IMG/VR virus record: IMGVR_UViG_3300006923_000088
Coordinates: 1 to 30,528 of that record
Strand: one strand, 5' to 3'
Source: a virus
DNA: 30,528 nucleotides
Under the pieces are notes generated by a model, which did no database searches, was not told where the DNA came from, and worked only from the letters and a program-made list of their open reading frames with translations. How positions within the stretch are numbered: the first letter of the stretch is position 1; every line of letters starts with the position of its first letter. Made by a program: the position numbers and the translations under genes. Positions 7,811-15,772 of the stretch are shown one piece after another.

Positions 7811-8797
7811 TTAAATTAAAGTTGTTCTTGGTGGCGCATTTTTATATGTATGTCCACTCTCTAAAACCGAAACTAAATTATATTTCCACGCTAAATATCC
7901 TGTAAGTTTCTCTACAAGATCATCATCAACAGTGGTTGTCTCTGATAACTCATCATTAACCATAATAATTTCATATACAGTACCCCTATACTCCTGGTTG
8001 TTGAGTACCATATCTGCTAACCATGGTTTGGAATTATGATCTAAATCTGTAGTATCTGCAGAAAGTGCTTCCATTTGACTCCCATTAGCATATACAAAAG
8101 CTTTACCATCCTTTCGCCCACATACGATAACGTGTTCATTAAGTTCAGCTCCATCTATTACTGTGTAGTCAGTACCATTCATAGTAAAGATGACATCCTC
8201 ATTTGTACTTGAGTAATCTACTTGAAGAGCGAAATAGCCCCCGTTCCTTTTAGCTACTATAGGAGCAGCAGCAGTCATAGCTTTATTAGGGTAGATAACC
8301 ACAGCTATAATAAAATCTGATGTATCAACCTTCCAATCCCCATTATCATTTCCCCGCATAACTTCCGTTGTACCATTGAATACCAAACCCTCATGATTTC
8401 TAAGATCAGTATTACGTTGCAATAATGGCATCTTGGTTATTGTGAGTTGCTCAAAAGCTACATCACCATTTACTCTATTGGTCATCTCAATACATCTTGT
8501 AGGGTTATTTGTTTCAGGTTTAAAATACTCTGGACATGCCCATGTTTCTAAGTTAGCTGAGATAGAATCAGGTGTCCAAATAGGACCCAGTTTATGGTTC
8601 CATTCATGGTCCCATATTTCTGGTATTCTATACCCTCTATTACTAAGCATCTCATTTCTAACAGATATAATATAATCAAGATTTCCTCTTCCGATTATTT
8701 CTGTTTGGTTTAATTTTAATATACAATTATCAGAAACAACGTCGTTCTTGGCACCAAGGATATCTAATGAAAGAAGAGTATCTCCATCTTCTTTCAT
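7811..8797 (-). CDS. Virion-associated protein with C-terminal concanavalin A/LamG-like domain
   Basis: 328 aa. From about residue 125 the sequence has the LamG jelly-roll pattern: HEGLVFNGTTEVMRGN, FIIAVVIYPNK ('t..~vfk..'), a GG-YFALQV strand, and the closing block VYEIIMVND followed by KLTGYLAWKYNL and SGHTYKNAPP near residues 295-322. That final block ('i~ylA~KWgL...lp~gHpYk') is very typical of environmental LamG proteins. LamG folds bind sugars or proteins. The first ~110 residues are of unknown fold. The ATG overlaps the portal stop by one base (TAATG) and has GGAGG upstream, so it is translated with the portal. A head decoration or side-fibre role is inferred; T7 has no counterpart here. 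Confidence 0.75.
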   Translation of the reverse strand: MKEDGDTLLSLDILGAKNDVVSDNCILKLNQTEIIGRGNLDYIISVRNEMLSNRGYRIPEIWDHEWNHKLGPIWTPDSISANLETWACPEYFKPETNNPTRCIEMTNRVNGDVAFEQLTITKMPLLQRNTDLRNHEGLVFNGTTEVMRGNDNGDWKVDTSDFIIAVVIYPNKAMTAAAPIVAKRNGGYFALQVDYSSTNEDVIFTMNGTDYTVIDGAELNEHVIVCGRKDGKAFVYANGSQMEALSADTTDLDHNSKPWLADMVLNNQEYRGTVYEIIMVNDELSETTTVDDDLVEKLTGYLAWKYNLVSVLESGHTYKNAPPRTTLI

Positions 8798-10422
8798 TAC
8801 GTACCTCCCATCATTTGTTGTACTTGTTGGGACATCTCTGGATTGGCATCAATAATCTCTTGAATACCTTCACCACCCGTAGCTTCCATATCCTGAGCAG
8901 CAGCTTGTCCCATAGCATTAGTAACCATCTGTCCCATACCCTGTTTCATCTGTCCTTGAGTAGCTATCTGTTGTTGAGCTTCTGCAAGTTCCATCTGTTG
9001 TTGTTTAGCTTCTTCTTCGGATTTAACCCAGTTATTGGCATCGAATCCTACCGAAGTAACTAAAGCACGAGCGTATGATTCCCATTTGAATAACGCAAGA
9101 GCAGGTTCAGGAAGATTCCTTACCATCTCTCCCATCTGCATTAGTTTTTGTAAGTCAGAATCTCTACTTAGAGCCTGTAGTCCTGTGACTATCTCTACAC
9201 TAAGGATACCATCAGAAGCAAACTGTTCCTCTAATCTAGGATCTATCTCACCATTTTGTAACATAAGAAAAGTAACTCTATTAACTACAGGTTCCATAAG
9301 ATCTCTAGATATAGCAGAGAATGCTCCACCAAGTACCGTCTCTAGTTCTGAGCCAATCATACGTACCGCTGTAGCAGTCACACGATCTCCACTAGGTATA
9401 GCGGATCCTGTTAATAGAAAAGCATTACCTATCTCTCGTCTCATAGTTTCAACACCTGACTGTGTAGCTTGAATCTGAGGTGACATAGTTCCGGAAGGAC
9501 TCAATGTAAATATATCTTGTTCTCTAGCTGAGACAAACTCACCGTTCTCTGCACCCGCAATATCATCTAGTTCTGTAATACCTGCGGGGTCTACTCCAAT
9601 CCAGAAGGCGGAGGCTGCTGCCACCCCTTCGGTAAGAGCTTCTGTAAAGGACTCTAAGGTTTGTATATCACCTATGATATCCTCACAATGTGATCGACCA
9701 TAGTTCTCACCTGTAATGGAAGCCCAACGTAAAGGAATAAACGGAGATACTTCATACTCTCCTTCATTTTTAAGATTTCCTTCGCCATCCTCAGCTACCA
9801 ATGCCCATGTATCATCTTCGTTACGTGTAACTCTAATGTATTGAACCTCGTATCCCTTGCGGCTGTCGGCTGTATAGTTGTATTGTCCAGATGTAAAGAT
9901 ATCTTCCTCGTTGTCGTCTGAGATAAACTCAAGGTAGATGATCTCTTGAACTTCTCCCTCGACATTTCTCCTGACAACGTATTGATCTAATCGAATGACT
10001 CTAAAGTTTAAAGAATCTTCTACGATTACTAGAGCGTCTCCTACTACAATCAAGTGCTGTAGTGTAGTATAGATAGTTTCTCTTAAGTTTCTACTCGATA
10101 GTTTATTATGTACTTGATATGAAAGAGATTCCAAGAAGTTCCAGATCTCTTGATTAGGTTCCATTCCTGATTGTAGTTCGAACCTAAAGAATGGTGTATC
10201 ATTTAAAGGTAGCATAGCCGATAGAATCCTACTAGCCATATTGGTTACACCTCTAGCTGGTACCGAGCTGTAAGGCTGAGATAGTTGTACCTCTTCGTTC
10301 CATCCCTCTGGTGGAAGTAGCGAAGGTATCGTAAGTGATGAACACTTCCTTGCTCTCTCTAGCTTCATTAGACGTTGTTCATTTAAGAACTTCCATCGTT
10401 CAGCGTTTGTTTCCTTAGACAT
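8797..10422 (-). CDS. Portal (head-tail connector) protein, T7 gp8-like
   Basis: 541 aa, almost the size of T7 gp8 (536 aa), the dodecameric channel for DNA entry. Typical gp8 features appear in order: the N-terminal R...LNEQRLMKLERARKCSSLTIP...LPPEG, the segment QPYSSVPARGVTNMASRILSA ('qp~qs~Ga~avn~LasklllaLfP'), LNDTPFFRF, the ALVIVEDSL strand, and SGDRVTATAVRMIGSELE ('eR~TAtEi~~~~~e~~~~lG~'), followed by MEPVVNRV. The C-terminal 80 residues are Gln/Met-rich and helical (QQQMELAEAQQQIATQGQ), which fits the barrel. Starts with ATG at 10422 after AAGGAG. Confidence 0.95.
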   Translation of the reverse strand: MSKETNAERWKFLNEQRLMKLERARKCSSLTIPSLLPPEGWNEEVQLSQPYSSVPARGVTNMASRILSAMLPLNDTPFFRFELQSGMEPNQEIWNFLESLSYQVHNKLSSRNLRETIYTTLQHLIVVGDALVIVEDSLNFRVIRLDQYVVRRNVEGEVQEIIYLEFISDDNEEDIFTSGQYNYTADSRKGYEVQYIRVTRNEDDTWALVAEDGEGNLKNEGEYEVSPFIPLRWASITGENYGRSHCEDIIGDIQTLESFTEALTEGVAAASAFWIGVDPAGITELDDIAGAENGEFVSAREQDIFTLSPSGTMSPQIQATQSGVETMRREIGNAFLLTGSAIPSGDRVTATAVRMIGSELETVLGGAFSAISRDLMEPVVNRVTFLMLQNGEIDPRLEEQFASDGILSVEIVTGLQALSRDSDLQKLMQMGEMVRNLPEPALALFKWESYARALVTSVGFDANNWVKSEEEAKQQQMELAEAQQQIATQGQMKQGMGQMVTNAMGQAAAQDMEATGGEGIQEIIDANPEMSQQVQQMMGGT

Positions 10423-10434
10423 GGTATATTCTCC

Positions 10435-10803
10435 TTAGGCGGGTGCTTCTTCCTCTGAGTCATCGTCTTCATAGTCATCCTCGTCTCCATAGAGACCATA
10501 GAATCCATAGACTAATTGATCTTCTTCGGATACATCTTCTACAACAACTTCCTCAGCTTCTAATTGAGCCTGACGTTCGGCTTCAGCTAGTGCTGCTTCC
10601 CTTTCACCCTCTACTCTTTCGATTCTCTGGCGTTCCGCCTTCTCATCCTGTATTCGTTGCTCTTCTTGGGCTCGTACTTCATCTTGGCGTTGTTGATACA
10701 TCTCTTCCTGAGCTGCTCTTTGTTCTCCCATCAGGGTAGCTAATACCTGAGCTTGTTCAGCCGCTGAGGGTAACTTAGGCATACTAATGCTTGGTGATTT
10801 CAT
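10435..10803 (-). CDS. Coiled-coil protein with acidic tail, head-module hypothetical
   Basis: 122 aa. Residues ~13-85 are one long charged helix rich in Gln, Glu and Arg (for example RAQEEQRIQDEKAERQRIER), a predicted coiled coil. It is followed by a strongly acidic tail with a Tyr-rich turn (LVYGFYGLYGDEDDYEDDD). No family recognised. It lies between a likely virion protein and the portal, with ATG at 10803 and AAGGAG upstream. The composition is like assembly factors or tail-assembly helpers such as T7 gp7.3, but no direct resemblance to gp7.3 was seen. Confidence 0.7.
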   Translation of the reverse strand: MKSPSISMPKLPSAAEQAQVLATLMGEQRAAQEEMYQQRQDEVRAQEEQRIQDEKAERQRIERVEGEREAALAEAERQAQLEAEEVVVEDVSEEDQLVYGFYGLYGDEDDYEDDDSEEEAPA

Positions 10804-10813
10804 AGCTTACTCC

Positions 10814-11632
10814 TTACTTGGGGCGTACCGAACTTGTTTTCGGAGCCTTTCTTTTAAATTTTGGCGAGGATTTCTTACTTCTCTTAGAACCGTAGAACTT
10901 GGGGGCTTTGAATTCTCTTGATGTCGCTGTATCTCCTACTGCTGCCGCTTCTTTAGAGGATCCAATAGCTCTACCTTGGATACCAAACAATGTCTTAGCA
11001 AAATTTCTCTTGTTTCGAATTGCCATTACCCTTGATTTCTCTTGATCTACAGCTATCTGTTGGTTAAATAACGCAGTATCTTCTGCTTGTTTTGCCATAA
11101 ACCTATCCATCTCACCTTTGAAATAAGCCTGTTGCTCTGCCATGAGCCTTCTAGATTCTTTCTTTGCTGCAGCTTCAGCTCTTGCGTACTCAGCCATTTG
11201 TTTCTTTGCTGCTTTCTCTTGGGCTCTCGCACCTGTTACATATCCTAAGGCTTTCTTAAAAGGCTTTGTTATTGAACTAAAGAAACCAAACTCAGGGTTG
11301 CCTGTCTCAGGGTTGATACTATTCATAGGGCTTCCTACTGTATATTGAGCCATGTCAATCTCAGCAGACATAAAGATTTCGTTTAAAGCTTCAGCAATCG
11401 CAGGATCACCAACCAATTCCGCAGGGATAACGACTTCTCCTGGTGTCATATGAGCTAATATGGTATCCCCCATACGCCCAGCCTCTTCGCCTTCTTCCAT
11501 AGTCATCTCTTGATCCATCATAGGATCACCTTCGGGCATACCACCACCAAGTCCCATCATTGAGGGATCACCCTCAGGCATACCGCCACCAAGTCCCATC
11601 TCCATCGCTTGTTGCATTGGATCCATTGCCAT
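10814..11632 (-). CDS. Putative virion structural protein with Met/Gly repeats
   Basis: 272 aa. It opens with a tandem repeat of the unit MGLGGGMPEGDP (residues ~12-38, two near-perfect copies). Residues ~58-72 carry DTILAHMTPGEVVIPAELV, the 'LTPGEvVip' motif that recurs in many phage structural and tape-measure-like proteins. The middle (residues ~135-205) is a long Ala/Lys/Glu helix, and the C-terminus is very basic (KSSPKFKRKAPKTSSVRPK). Basic tail plus helix suggest DNA or membrane contact in the virion, like internal core proteins, but no gp14-16 family motif is seen. ATG at 11632 follows the 58-aa gene by three bases. Confidence 0.75.
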   Translation of the reverse strand: MAMDPMQQAMEMGLGGGMPEGDPSMMGLGGGMPEGDPMMDQEMTMEEGEEAGRMGDTILAHMTPGEVVIPAELVGDPAIAEALNEIFMSAEIDMAQYTVGSPMNSINPETGNPEFGFFSSITKPFKKALGYVTGARAQEKAAKKQMAEYARAEAAAKKESRRLMAEQQAYFKGEMDRFMAKQAEDTALFNQQIAVDQEKSRVMAIRNKRNFAKTLFGIQGRAIGSSKEAAAVGDTATSREFKAPKFYGSKRSKKSSPKFKRKAPKTSSVRPK

Positions 11633-11635
11633 AAC

Positions 11636-11812
11636 TTAACCCCTTTCTTGTTGTTTAGTGATTTGAAATAGCTTCTTTATTAATTCTCTCTGACCTCCCC
11701 TAAATGCCCAGTCCTCTCTTGATACATCCTTAGAATAATCAAGAGGAGGATACATCTTCTCCAGAATCTTTACTAGATCTGGATCGACGTATGGTATTTT
11801 TTGATTCGGCAT
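11636..11812 (-). CDS. 58-aa conserved-looking small phage protein
   Basis: The start chosen is ATG at 11812, with GAGGA eight bases upstream; a TTG five codons earlier has no ribosome site. The product reads MPNQKIPYVDPDLVKILEKM and later FRGGQRELIKKLFQITKQQ. A small protein with this 'DPdLv.yLe..fP...fraGQrdvi..L' layout is common in T7-like phages before the head genes; its function is not known to me. It shares 74 bases with the preceding small gene in another frame. Confidence 0.7.
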   Translation of the reverse strand: MPNQKIPYVDPDLVKILEKMYPPLDYSKDVSREDWAFRGGQRELIKKLFQITKQQERG

Positions 11813-11927
11813 TGAGTTGTTCCTCAACCTTCTTGAGTCTGTTGTCTAACTCTTGAAGGAATTTATTTAGTTGTGTTGTATTCAAAGAATTACTTAAGCC
11901 CAGTTGTCGGGCGGGTGAAATATCCAT
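11739..11927 (-). CDS. 62-aa helical protein of unknown function
   Basis: ATG at 11927 overlaps the RNR stop by one base (TAATG), favouring this start over an upstream one inside RNR. The product begins MDISPARQLGLSNSLNTTQL and continues with a coiled coil, NKFLQELDNRLKKVEEQL, then a Ser/Arg-rich end. It overlaps the next gene by 74 bases, which is long even in this compact genome: the last ~24 codons may therefore be under little selection. Family not recognised. Confidence 0.6.
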   Translation of the reverse strand: MDISPARQLGLSNSLNTTQLNKFLQELDNRLKKVEEQLNAESKNTIRRSRSSKDSGEDVSSS

Positions 11928-13828
11928 TAGGTTGTCTCCACTAAGTCTACTACTTCGCAAGAACCCCCACTACATGCTAAGGTTTGTGTACCTTTAGTTG
12001 TATCCTCAGATTCATATTCTCTAAGTTTATTACAATCTACCTCTGGCATATTCTTACTTAATTTATTATAACATTCTTCAGATATCTCCTCAAAGGGAGC
12101 CTGTTCATAAACATGGTCAACCCTAGGTAGGAAAGATATACCTTGAATGTCATCAAAGTTTTCCAGAACCCATGCTCCTACTGGTAGGAACTCATCGTCT
12201 GTATAATGAATGGTGATAGACGGATTATGGTCACACCAATGATTCTTATATACTCGCCAAAGCTCTAGGTGTTCTAGGGCTGAGACATCCTGTGCCTCTC
12301 TACTATGTGTAGAGGAAGATAGAGGGAAACTAAAGACTCCTGTTGATTCAGGATTAAGTACACAGTCTTCTACAGGTATCCCTGCGTCTTTCATAAAGCT
12401 ATAGATAGGATCCTTCTTGTCTATACGTACTCTTCGTATGTAATGAGACGCATATCTCGGATGTATACCCGAAGATGTATTCGCTAGACATGATACTGTA
12501 CCGCTAGGTTTAACACAGGTTATAGCAGCTGACTTATTGATTCCAAGTTTGTCTGCCCATTCTGAATTAGTTTTCCTAGCATGCTCACGCCATCTACCCA
12601 GACGACCAGAGAGTTTCTCTAGTCCTTCCTTACCCCACATTAAGGGGTTGTCGTAGATACCAGTGAATGATACCCCAAGTAATCTCTCTTCTTCTACATT
12701 CCTTTCCCACTCTGTACTAAGGAATGGGAAGTATGTCATAGATGATTGACAAGTACCTAGGATGGTAGCATGCTCAATCTTTCTCTTGATATCTGCGATC
12801 TTATCGTCACTTCGGATGATGACCTCAGTTAAATTACAGAATTGTTTTGGTCTAAGAAGAATCTCAGCACAGGGATTCAGTCCATACTCTATAGTATTGT
12901 CCCGCCCTAACCAATCACATTGTTCTTGAGCACCTAATCTATTGTAGATACCACGCTCACCTGAATGGGAATCATATAAAGACTGCCACTCTGACATGAA
13001 CTCAGTCAACGCAGGTTTTCCTCGGTACACTGCTGAGTTGTTAGCCAACGCACGATGCCCCGAACCTTCCCACCATGCGCCACTCTTACATTTAGCCATT
13101 GGTCTGTCATTTAGATCTGATAAGGAAATCATAGCACTACGACGTACTCCGCCTACAATAATAGACTTAGCTATGACACAACATATATCATGACACTCTA
13201 ATGTAGTCAACTTTCGACCACGAGCATTATAAAATGTATTAGTGATGTACTTAAAGACAGCCTCAAGAGGCTCTGGTCCACTAGCACGACCACCAAAGGT
13301 TTCAAGCTTAGCTCCAGAGGGTCTAACAAGGGATGTATCCCATGTTGGGTGGATACCTTTATTCCAAAGATAATCCAATAGATTCCTTAGGGAATCTGCC
13401 CACCCTTCTTTAGAGTCTTCTACTCTAACCGTGAATCCACGATCCCTAACTATTGAACTAGGGACAGGCTTTAGTTTGTCAGTACACCTAGATTCTACGG
13501 AGTATCCTACTCCAGTACCATTCATTAGAATGTACATTAACTCTGAGAATGCTACTAGAGAATCAATCTCTAGATAGGAACAGTTGTAAACACAAGTGTT
13601 ATCCCTATCAGCAGCGGGTCCAGCGGTCATCAATGCTCTCATTGACGGCATAACCTCTAAGTTATAGATACTATCTTTAATCTCAGGGGTATTTTTAAGG
13701 TCAGGAAACTTATTGACCATCCAATCCCAGTATCTACTGACGGTCTCATACCACGTTTCTCTTCTATTTTCTTCTTTAAGCCATCTAGCATATCTAGATA
13801 TGGCAATAAACTGTTGGAATGAATCCAT
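11927..13828 (-). CDS. nrdJ: Class II (adenosylcobalamin-dependent) ribonucleoside-triphosphate reductase
   Basis: 633 aa; monomeric RTPR of the Lactobacillus leichmannii type. It reduces ribonucleotides to deoxynucleotides with a cobalamin-generated thiyl radical, needing neither oxygen nor a small subunit. Catalytic layout: NPCAEI with Asn318, radical Cys320 and Glu322; redox pair Cys83 (in YNCSY) and Cys331 (in FCNLTEV); C-terminal shuttle pair Cys619 and Cys624 (CSGGSC). Other family blocks: NGTGVGYSVE at ~104, VGGVRRSA, and KPSGTVSCLANTSSGIHPRY (phosphate-binding loop). RTPR is ~739 aa, so this phage form is trimmed by about 100 residues. ATG at 13828 overlaps the dUTPase stop. The host must supply B12. 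Pairs with dUTPase, kinase and polymerase to feed replication. Confidence 0.95.
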   Translation of the reverse strand: MDSFQQFIAISRYARWLKEENRRETWYETVSRYWDWMVNKFPDLKNTPEIKDSIYNLEVMPSMRALMTAGPAADRDNTCVYNCSYLEIDSLVAFSELMYILMNGTGVGYSVESRCTDKLKPVPSSIVRDRGFTVRVEDSKEGWADSLRNLLDYLWNKGIHPTWDTSLVRPSGAKLETFGGRASGPEPLEAVFKYITNTFYNARGRKLTTLECHDICCVIAKSIIVGGVRRSAMISLSDLNDRPMAKCKSGAWWEGSGHRALANNSAVYRGKPALTEFMSEWQSLYDSHSGERGIYNRLGAQEQCDWLGRDNTIEYGLNPCAEILLRPKQFCNLTEVIIRSDDKIADIKRKIEHATILGTCQSSMTYFPFLSTEWERNVEEERLLGVSFTGIYDNPLMWGKEGLEKLSGRLGRWREHARKTNSEWADKLGINKSAAITCVKPSGTVSCLANTSSGIHPRYASHYIRRVRIDKKDPIYSFMKDAGIPVEDCVLNPESTGVFSFPLSSSTHSREAQDVSALEHLELWRVYKNHWCDHNPSITIHYTDDEFLPVGAWVLENFDDIQGISFLPRVDHVYEQAPFEEISEECYNKLSKNMPEVDCNKLREYESEDTTKGTQTLACSGGSCEVVDLVETT

Positions 13829-14295
13829 TAACTAACTCCAGTACTCCCGAAACCTCCGCCTTGACGCTCAGTTGAGCAATCGTAATTAAAATCCGCATCA
13901 CTACAGTACTCAAATCCTGGAGTAAGTGTAGGGATAAACAATATCTGTGCAACCCGTAGCCCGTTGGTTACTTCGAATGAGGTATCCGATATATTCATGA
14001 GAGCCATCTTAATCTCTCCTCTATAATCACTATCTATAACCCCTATGGTATTCGCTAGTACTATACCACGCTTAGTACTCAAGCCAGATCTAGGTACAAG
14101 TAACCCACATATACCCTTAGGTATAACCATCTTCATCCCAGAAGAAATCATCTTGGTTTCTCCAGGTTTGATTGTTTCAGATCCTTTGACGACAGCACAT
14201 AAATCATAACCCGAAGCTCCATTAGAACCTCTTGTTGGTATTTTTACGTGTCCGTTTCTTGTATTTAATTTTACATGTTCAGTTGTTAAAATCAT
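13828..14295 (-). CDS. dut: dUTP diphosphatase
   Basis: 155 aa, the size of trimeric dUTPases, which convert dUTP to dUMP and pyrophosphate. All five motifs are present in order: I GASGYDL (26-32), II PRSGLSTKR (68-76), III GVIDSDYRGEI (85-95, with the catalytic Asp88), IV RVAQIL (114-119), V RQGGGFGSTG (144-153, with the Phe that stacks on uracil). Start ATG at 14295 with CGGAG six bases upstream. It is the first gene after the repeated 18-bp element at 14317, and its stop overlaps RNR (TAATG), so the two nucleotide-pool enzymes form one unit. It keeps uracil out of phage DNA and supplies dUMP; no thymidylate synthase is in the window. Confidence 0.97.
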   Translation of the reverse strand: MILTTEHVKLNTRNGHVKIPTRGSNGASGYDLCAVVKGSETIKPGETKMISSGMKMVIPKGICGLLVPRSGLSTKRGIVLANTIGVIDSDYRGEIKMALMNISDTSFEVTNGLRVAQILFIPTLTPGFEYCSDADFNYDCSTERQGGGFGSTGVS

Positions 14296-14316
14296 TGTAT
14301 TCTCCGTTATACTATA

Positions 14317-14334
14317 ATACCCGTTTCAAGGTAT
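14317..14334 (-). promoter_or_regulatory. Repeated 18-bp element upstream of dUTPase/RNR, candidate phage promoter
   Basis: Minus strand ATACCTTGAAACGGGTAT followed by TATAGTAT. The second copy lies before RNA polymerase (26622-26639). The shared core is ACC(T/C)T(T/A)GAAACGGGTAT followed by AT-rich sequence. The core can also fold as a short hairpin (ATACC/GGTAT). It begins inside the last codons of the exonuclease gene. Two copies in gene-boundary positions suggest a signal for the phage RNA polymerase; the start of transcription cannot be read from the sequence. Confidence 0.5.
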
Positions 14335-15042
14335 ATCCTTAGGCATATCCCATAATATAGGACACCTAGTTGTTTTATCAAAGTCATCAATACGAAGTAT
14401 TCTTACGCATCTAACTTGAGATAAGAAATATTCATAATCATATCCACGCTCTTCATAAGCCCACCAAATCTCTCTAAGCCAATCCTCAGGATCAAATGTA
14501 GCAATCTCTTTCTCAAAGAAACTCTTACCACACTTAGGTAATCCAGGTATACCATCTGTAGTATCTCCTGTGACTATCTGTTCAGCAAAGAAGCGGTCGG
14601 CTTCATCTGTAGATATCTCTCTAGGTTCTCTTTCTTTATCAGGATTCCAGTGCCATCCCGGTACACCTCTAAGGTCTTTATCTATTGTTACAGCAATCGC
14701 TGTACCAGACGATGCTCCCATACCCATGATATCATCAGCTTCTATTCGGTCGATCTTCTTGATACTCCCCATACCCTTGATCAACTCCATAGCATAGTTC
14801 AGACAATCAGGAGCTGAGCGAGTCTCCCTATTAGATTTATAATTAGCCCAGCAATCTCTTCTGTAATTTTCCTTACGATTGCACGATAATGCAATCACAG
14901 GTTTACATCCTTTCGGTGTCCATTCTTGTATGTCATATAGTAACCGATCCTCTAGTTCATCTATACCTTCAGTGTCTGCCCAGAATGCTGCCCTATATGC
15001 TATTATATCCCCATCTAGTATCGCTACATTAGGTCTCTTCAT
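14326..15042 (-). CDS. 5'-3' exonuclease (T7 gp6-like, FEN/PIN-like fold)
   Basis: 238 aa from the chosen start, ATG at 15042, which sits six bases after AAGGAG; two earlier in-frame ATGs lie on or before that site. T7 gp6 degrades host DNA and removes RNA primers. Metal-binding acidic motifs of the FEN family are visible: ILDGDIIAYRAA near the start, IEADDIMGMG in the middle, TIDKDLRGVPG, and VTGDTTDGIPGLPKCG (the helix-hairpin-helix-like GxxGxG region). An NYKSNR segment fits the helical arch. It overlaps the kinase gene by 14 bases and ends inside the repeated 18-bp element. T7 order (polymerase then exonuclease) is kept, with two genes in between. Confidence 0.93.
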   Translation of the reverse strand: MKRPNVAILDGDIIAYRAAFWADTEGIDELEDRLLYDIQEWTPKGCKPVIALSCNRKENYRRDCWANYKSNRETRSAPDCLNYAMELIKGMGSIKKIDRIEADDIMGMGASSGTAIAVTIDKDLRGVPGWHWNPDKEREPREISTDEADRFFAEQIVTGDTTDGIPGLPKCGKSFFEKEIATFDPEDWLREIWWAYEERGYDYEYFLSQVRCVRILRIDDFDKTTRCPILWDMPKDIP

Positions 15043-15772
15043 CTTCATCTCCTTCACTCGTTTCATCTAAATACTTTATCATTTCTTCATATATCTCCTT
15101 AAGGATACCTTCTAATGGTTGTCCATCTTTCATGGTCTTACAAAAAGCGCAATCACAATCAATCTCTCCACATGAATCAGCATCCATACCACACCAAACG
15201 GGAAGATACTCTTTAATTTTCTTCTCAAACTCTTCCCAAGTTTTATCATTCAATACTACCCATGAATAAAGATTCAAGTAATCCTTGTCGCCTTCCTCAA
15301 TTTTCATAGCTACTTCTTCCGATAAATCATTACGCCATTCACCATCATTGTCTCTTAGCTCTCTATCACCAGTACCAATAAAGATCTGTATGGCATTATT
15401 AAATCTACCATAGGCTATCTCATTCAAGTAACGACAATCATCTACTATCACCAAGGTTTCCCAGAACTGATTCCCTTGTTTTAAAAGATAACTTTCCTCA
15501 TCCCACAAACCCATAAAAGTATCATTAAACTTCTTGACAAAGTAGTCTGGATCCTCGGCTCTATGTTTCTTTCCCATAGATTGACAAAACTCTCTGTATT
15601 TTTCTGGTTCTTTATCCTTAGTAAAACCTGCGTTCTCTGCCTCTTGTTTGATACAGTCAGCAAAGGAAACTATATGTGGTCTCATTCCTTTATTAAAAGC
15701 ATACTTAGCTATATGTCTAGCTAAAAAGGTTTTCCCAACCCCAGCCTTTCCCCCTAACATTATGAATTGCAT
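15029..15772 (-). CDS. P-loop deoxynucleotide kinase with C-terminal cysteine cluster
   Basis: 247 aa. Residues 7-15 (GGKAGVGKT) are a Walker A loop; LVIVDDCRYLNEI (~residues 108-120) matches the 'vvi~DvRf~nE' block of phage/T4-type deoxynucleoside monophosphate kinases, and HRAEDPDYFVKKF fits the 'd~d~w~~~~' region that precedes it. Such enzymes phosphorylate dNMPs to dNDPs for replication. Near residues ~194-213 lies CGMDADSCGEIDCDCAFC, five Cys in under 20 residues, a probable metal-binding insertion I do not recognise from the family. Start ATG at 15772 with AAGGA nine bases upstream, overlapping the previous gene. An AAA-type adenylate-kinase relative with another substrate is the alternative. 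Confidence 0.8.
   Translation of the reverse strand: MQFIMLGGKAGVGKTFLARHIAKYAFNKGMRPHIVSFADCIKQEAENAGFTKDKEPEKYREFCQSMGKKHRAEDPDYFVKKFNDTFMGLWDEESYLLKQGNQFWETLVIVDDCRYLNEIAYGRFNNAIQIFIGTGDRELRDNDGEWRNDLSEEVAMKIEEGDKDYLNLYSWVVLNDKTWEEFEKKIKEYLPVWCGMDADSCGEIDCDCAFCKTMKDGQPLEGILKEIYEEMIKYLDETSEGDEDEET

Noticed and set aside
9035-9472. Plus-strand open frame of 145 codons
   Set aside because: Lies fully inside the portal gene, which has strong family motifs; no ribosome site and low-complexity Ser/Arg composition typical of a reverse-strand shadow.
12471-12490. TATACCCG inside RNR resembling part of the 18-bp element
   Set aside because: Only eight bases match and it is within coding sequence away from any gene boundary.
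14309-14330. Reading the 18-bp element as a sigma70 promoter (TTGAAA with TATAGT)
   Set aside because: Spacing between the boxes is about 7 bases rather than 16-18.
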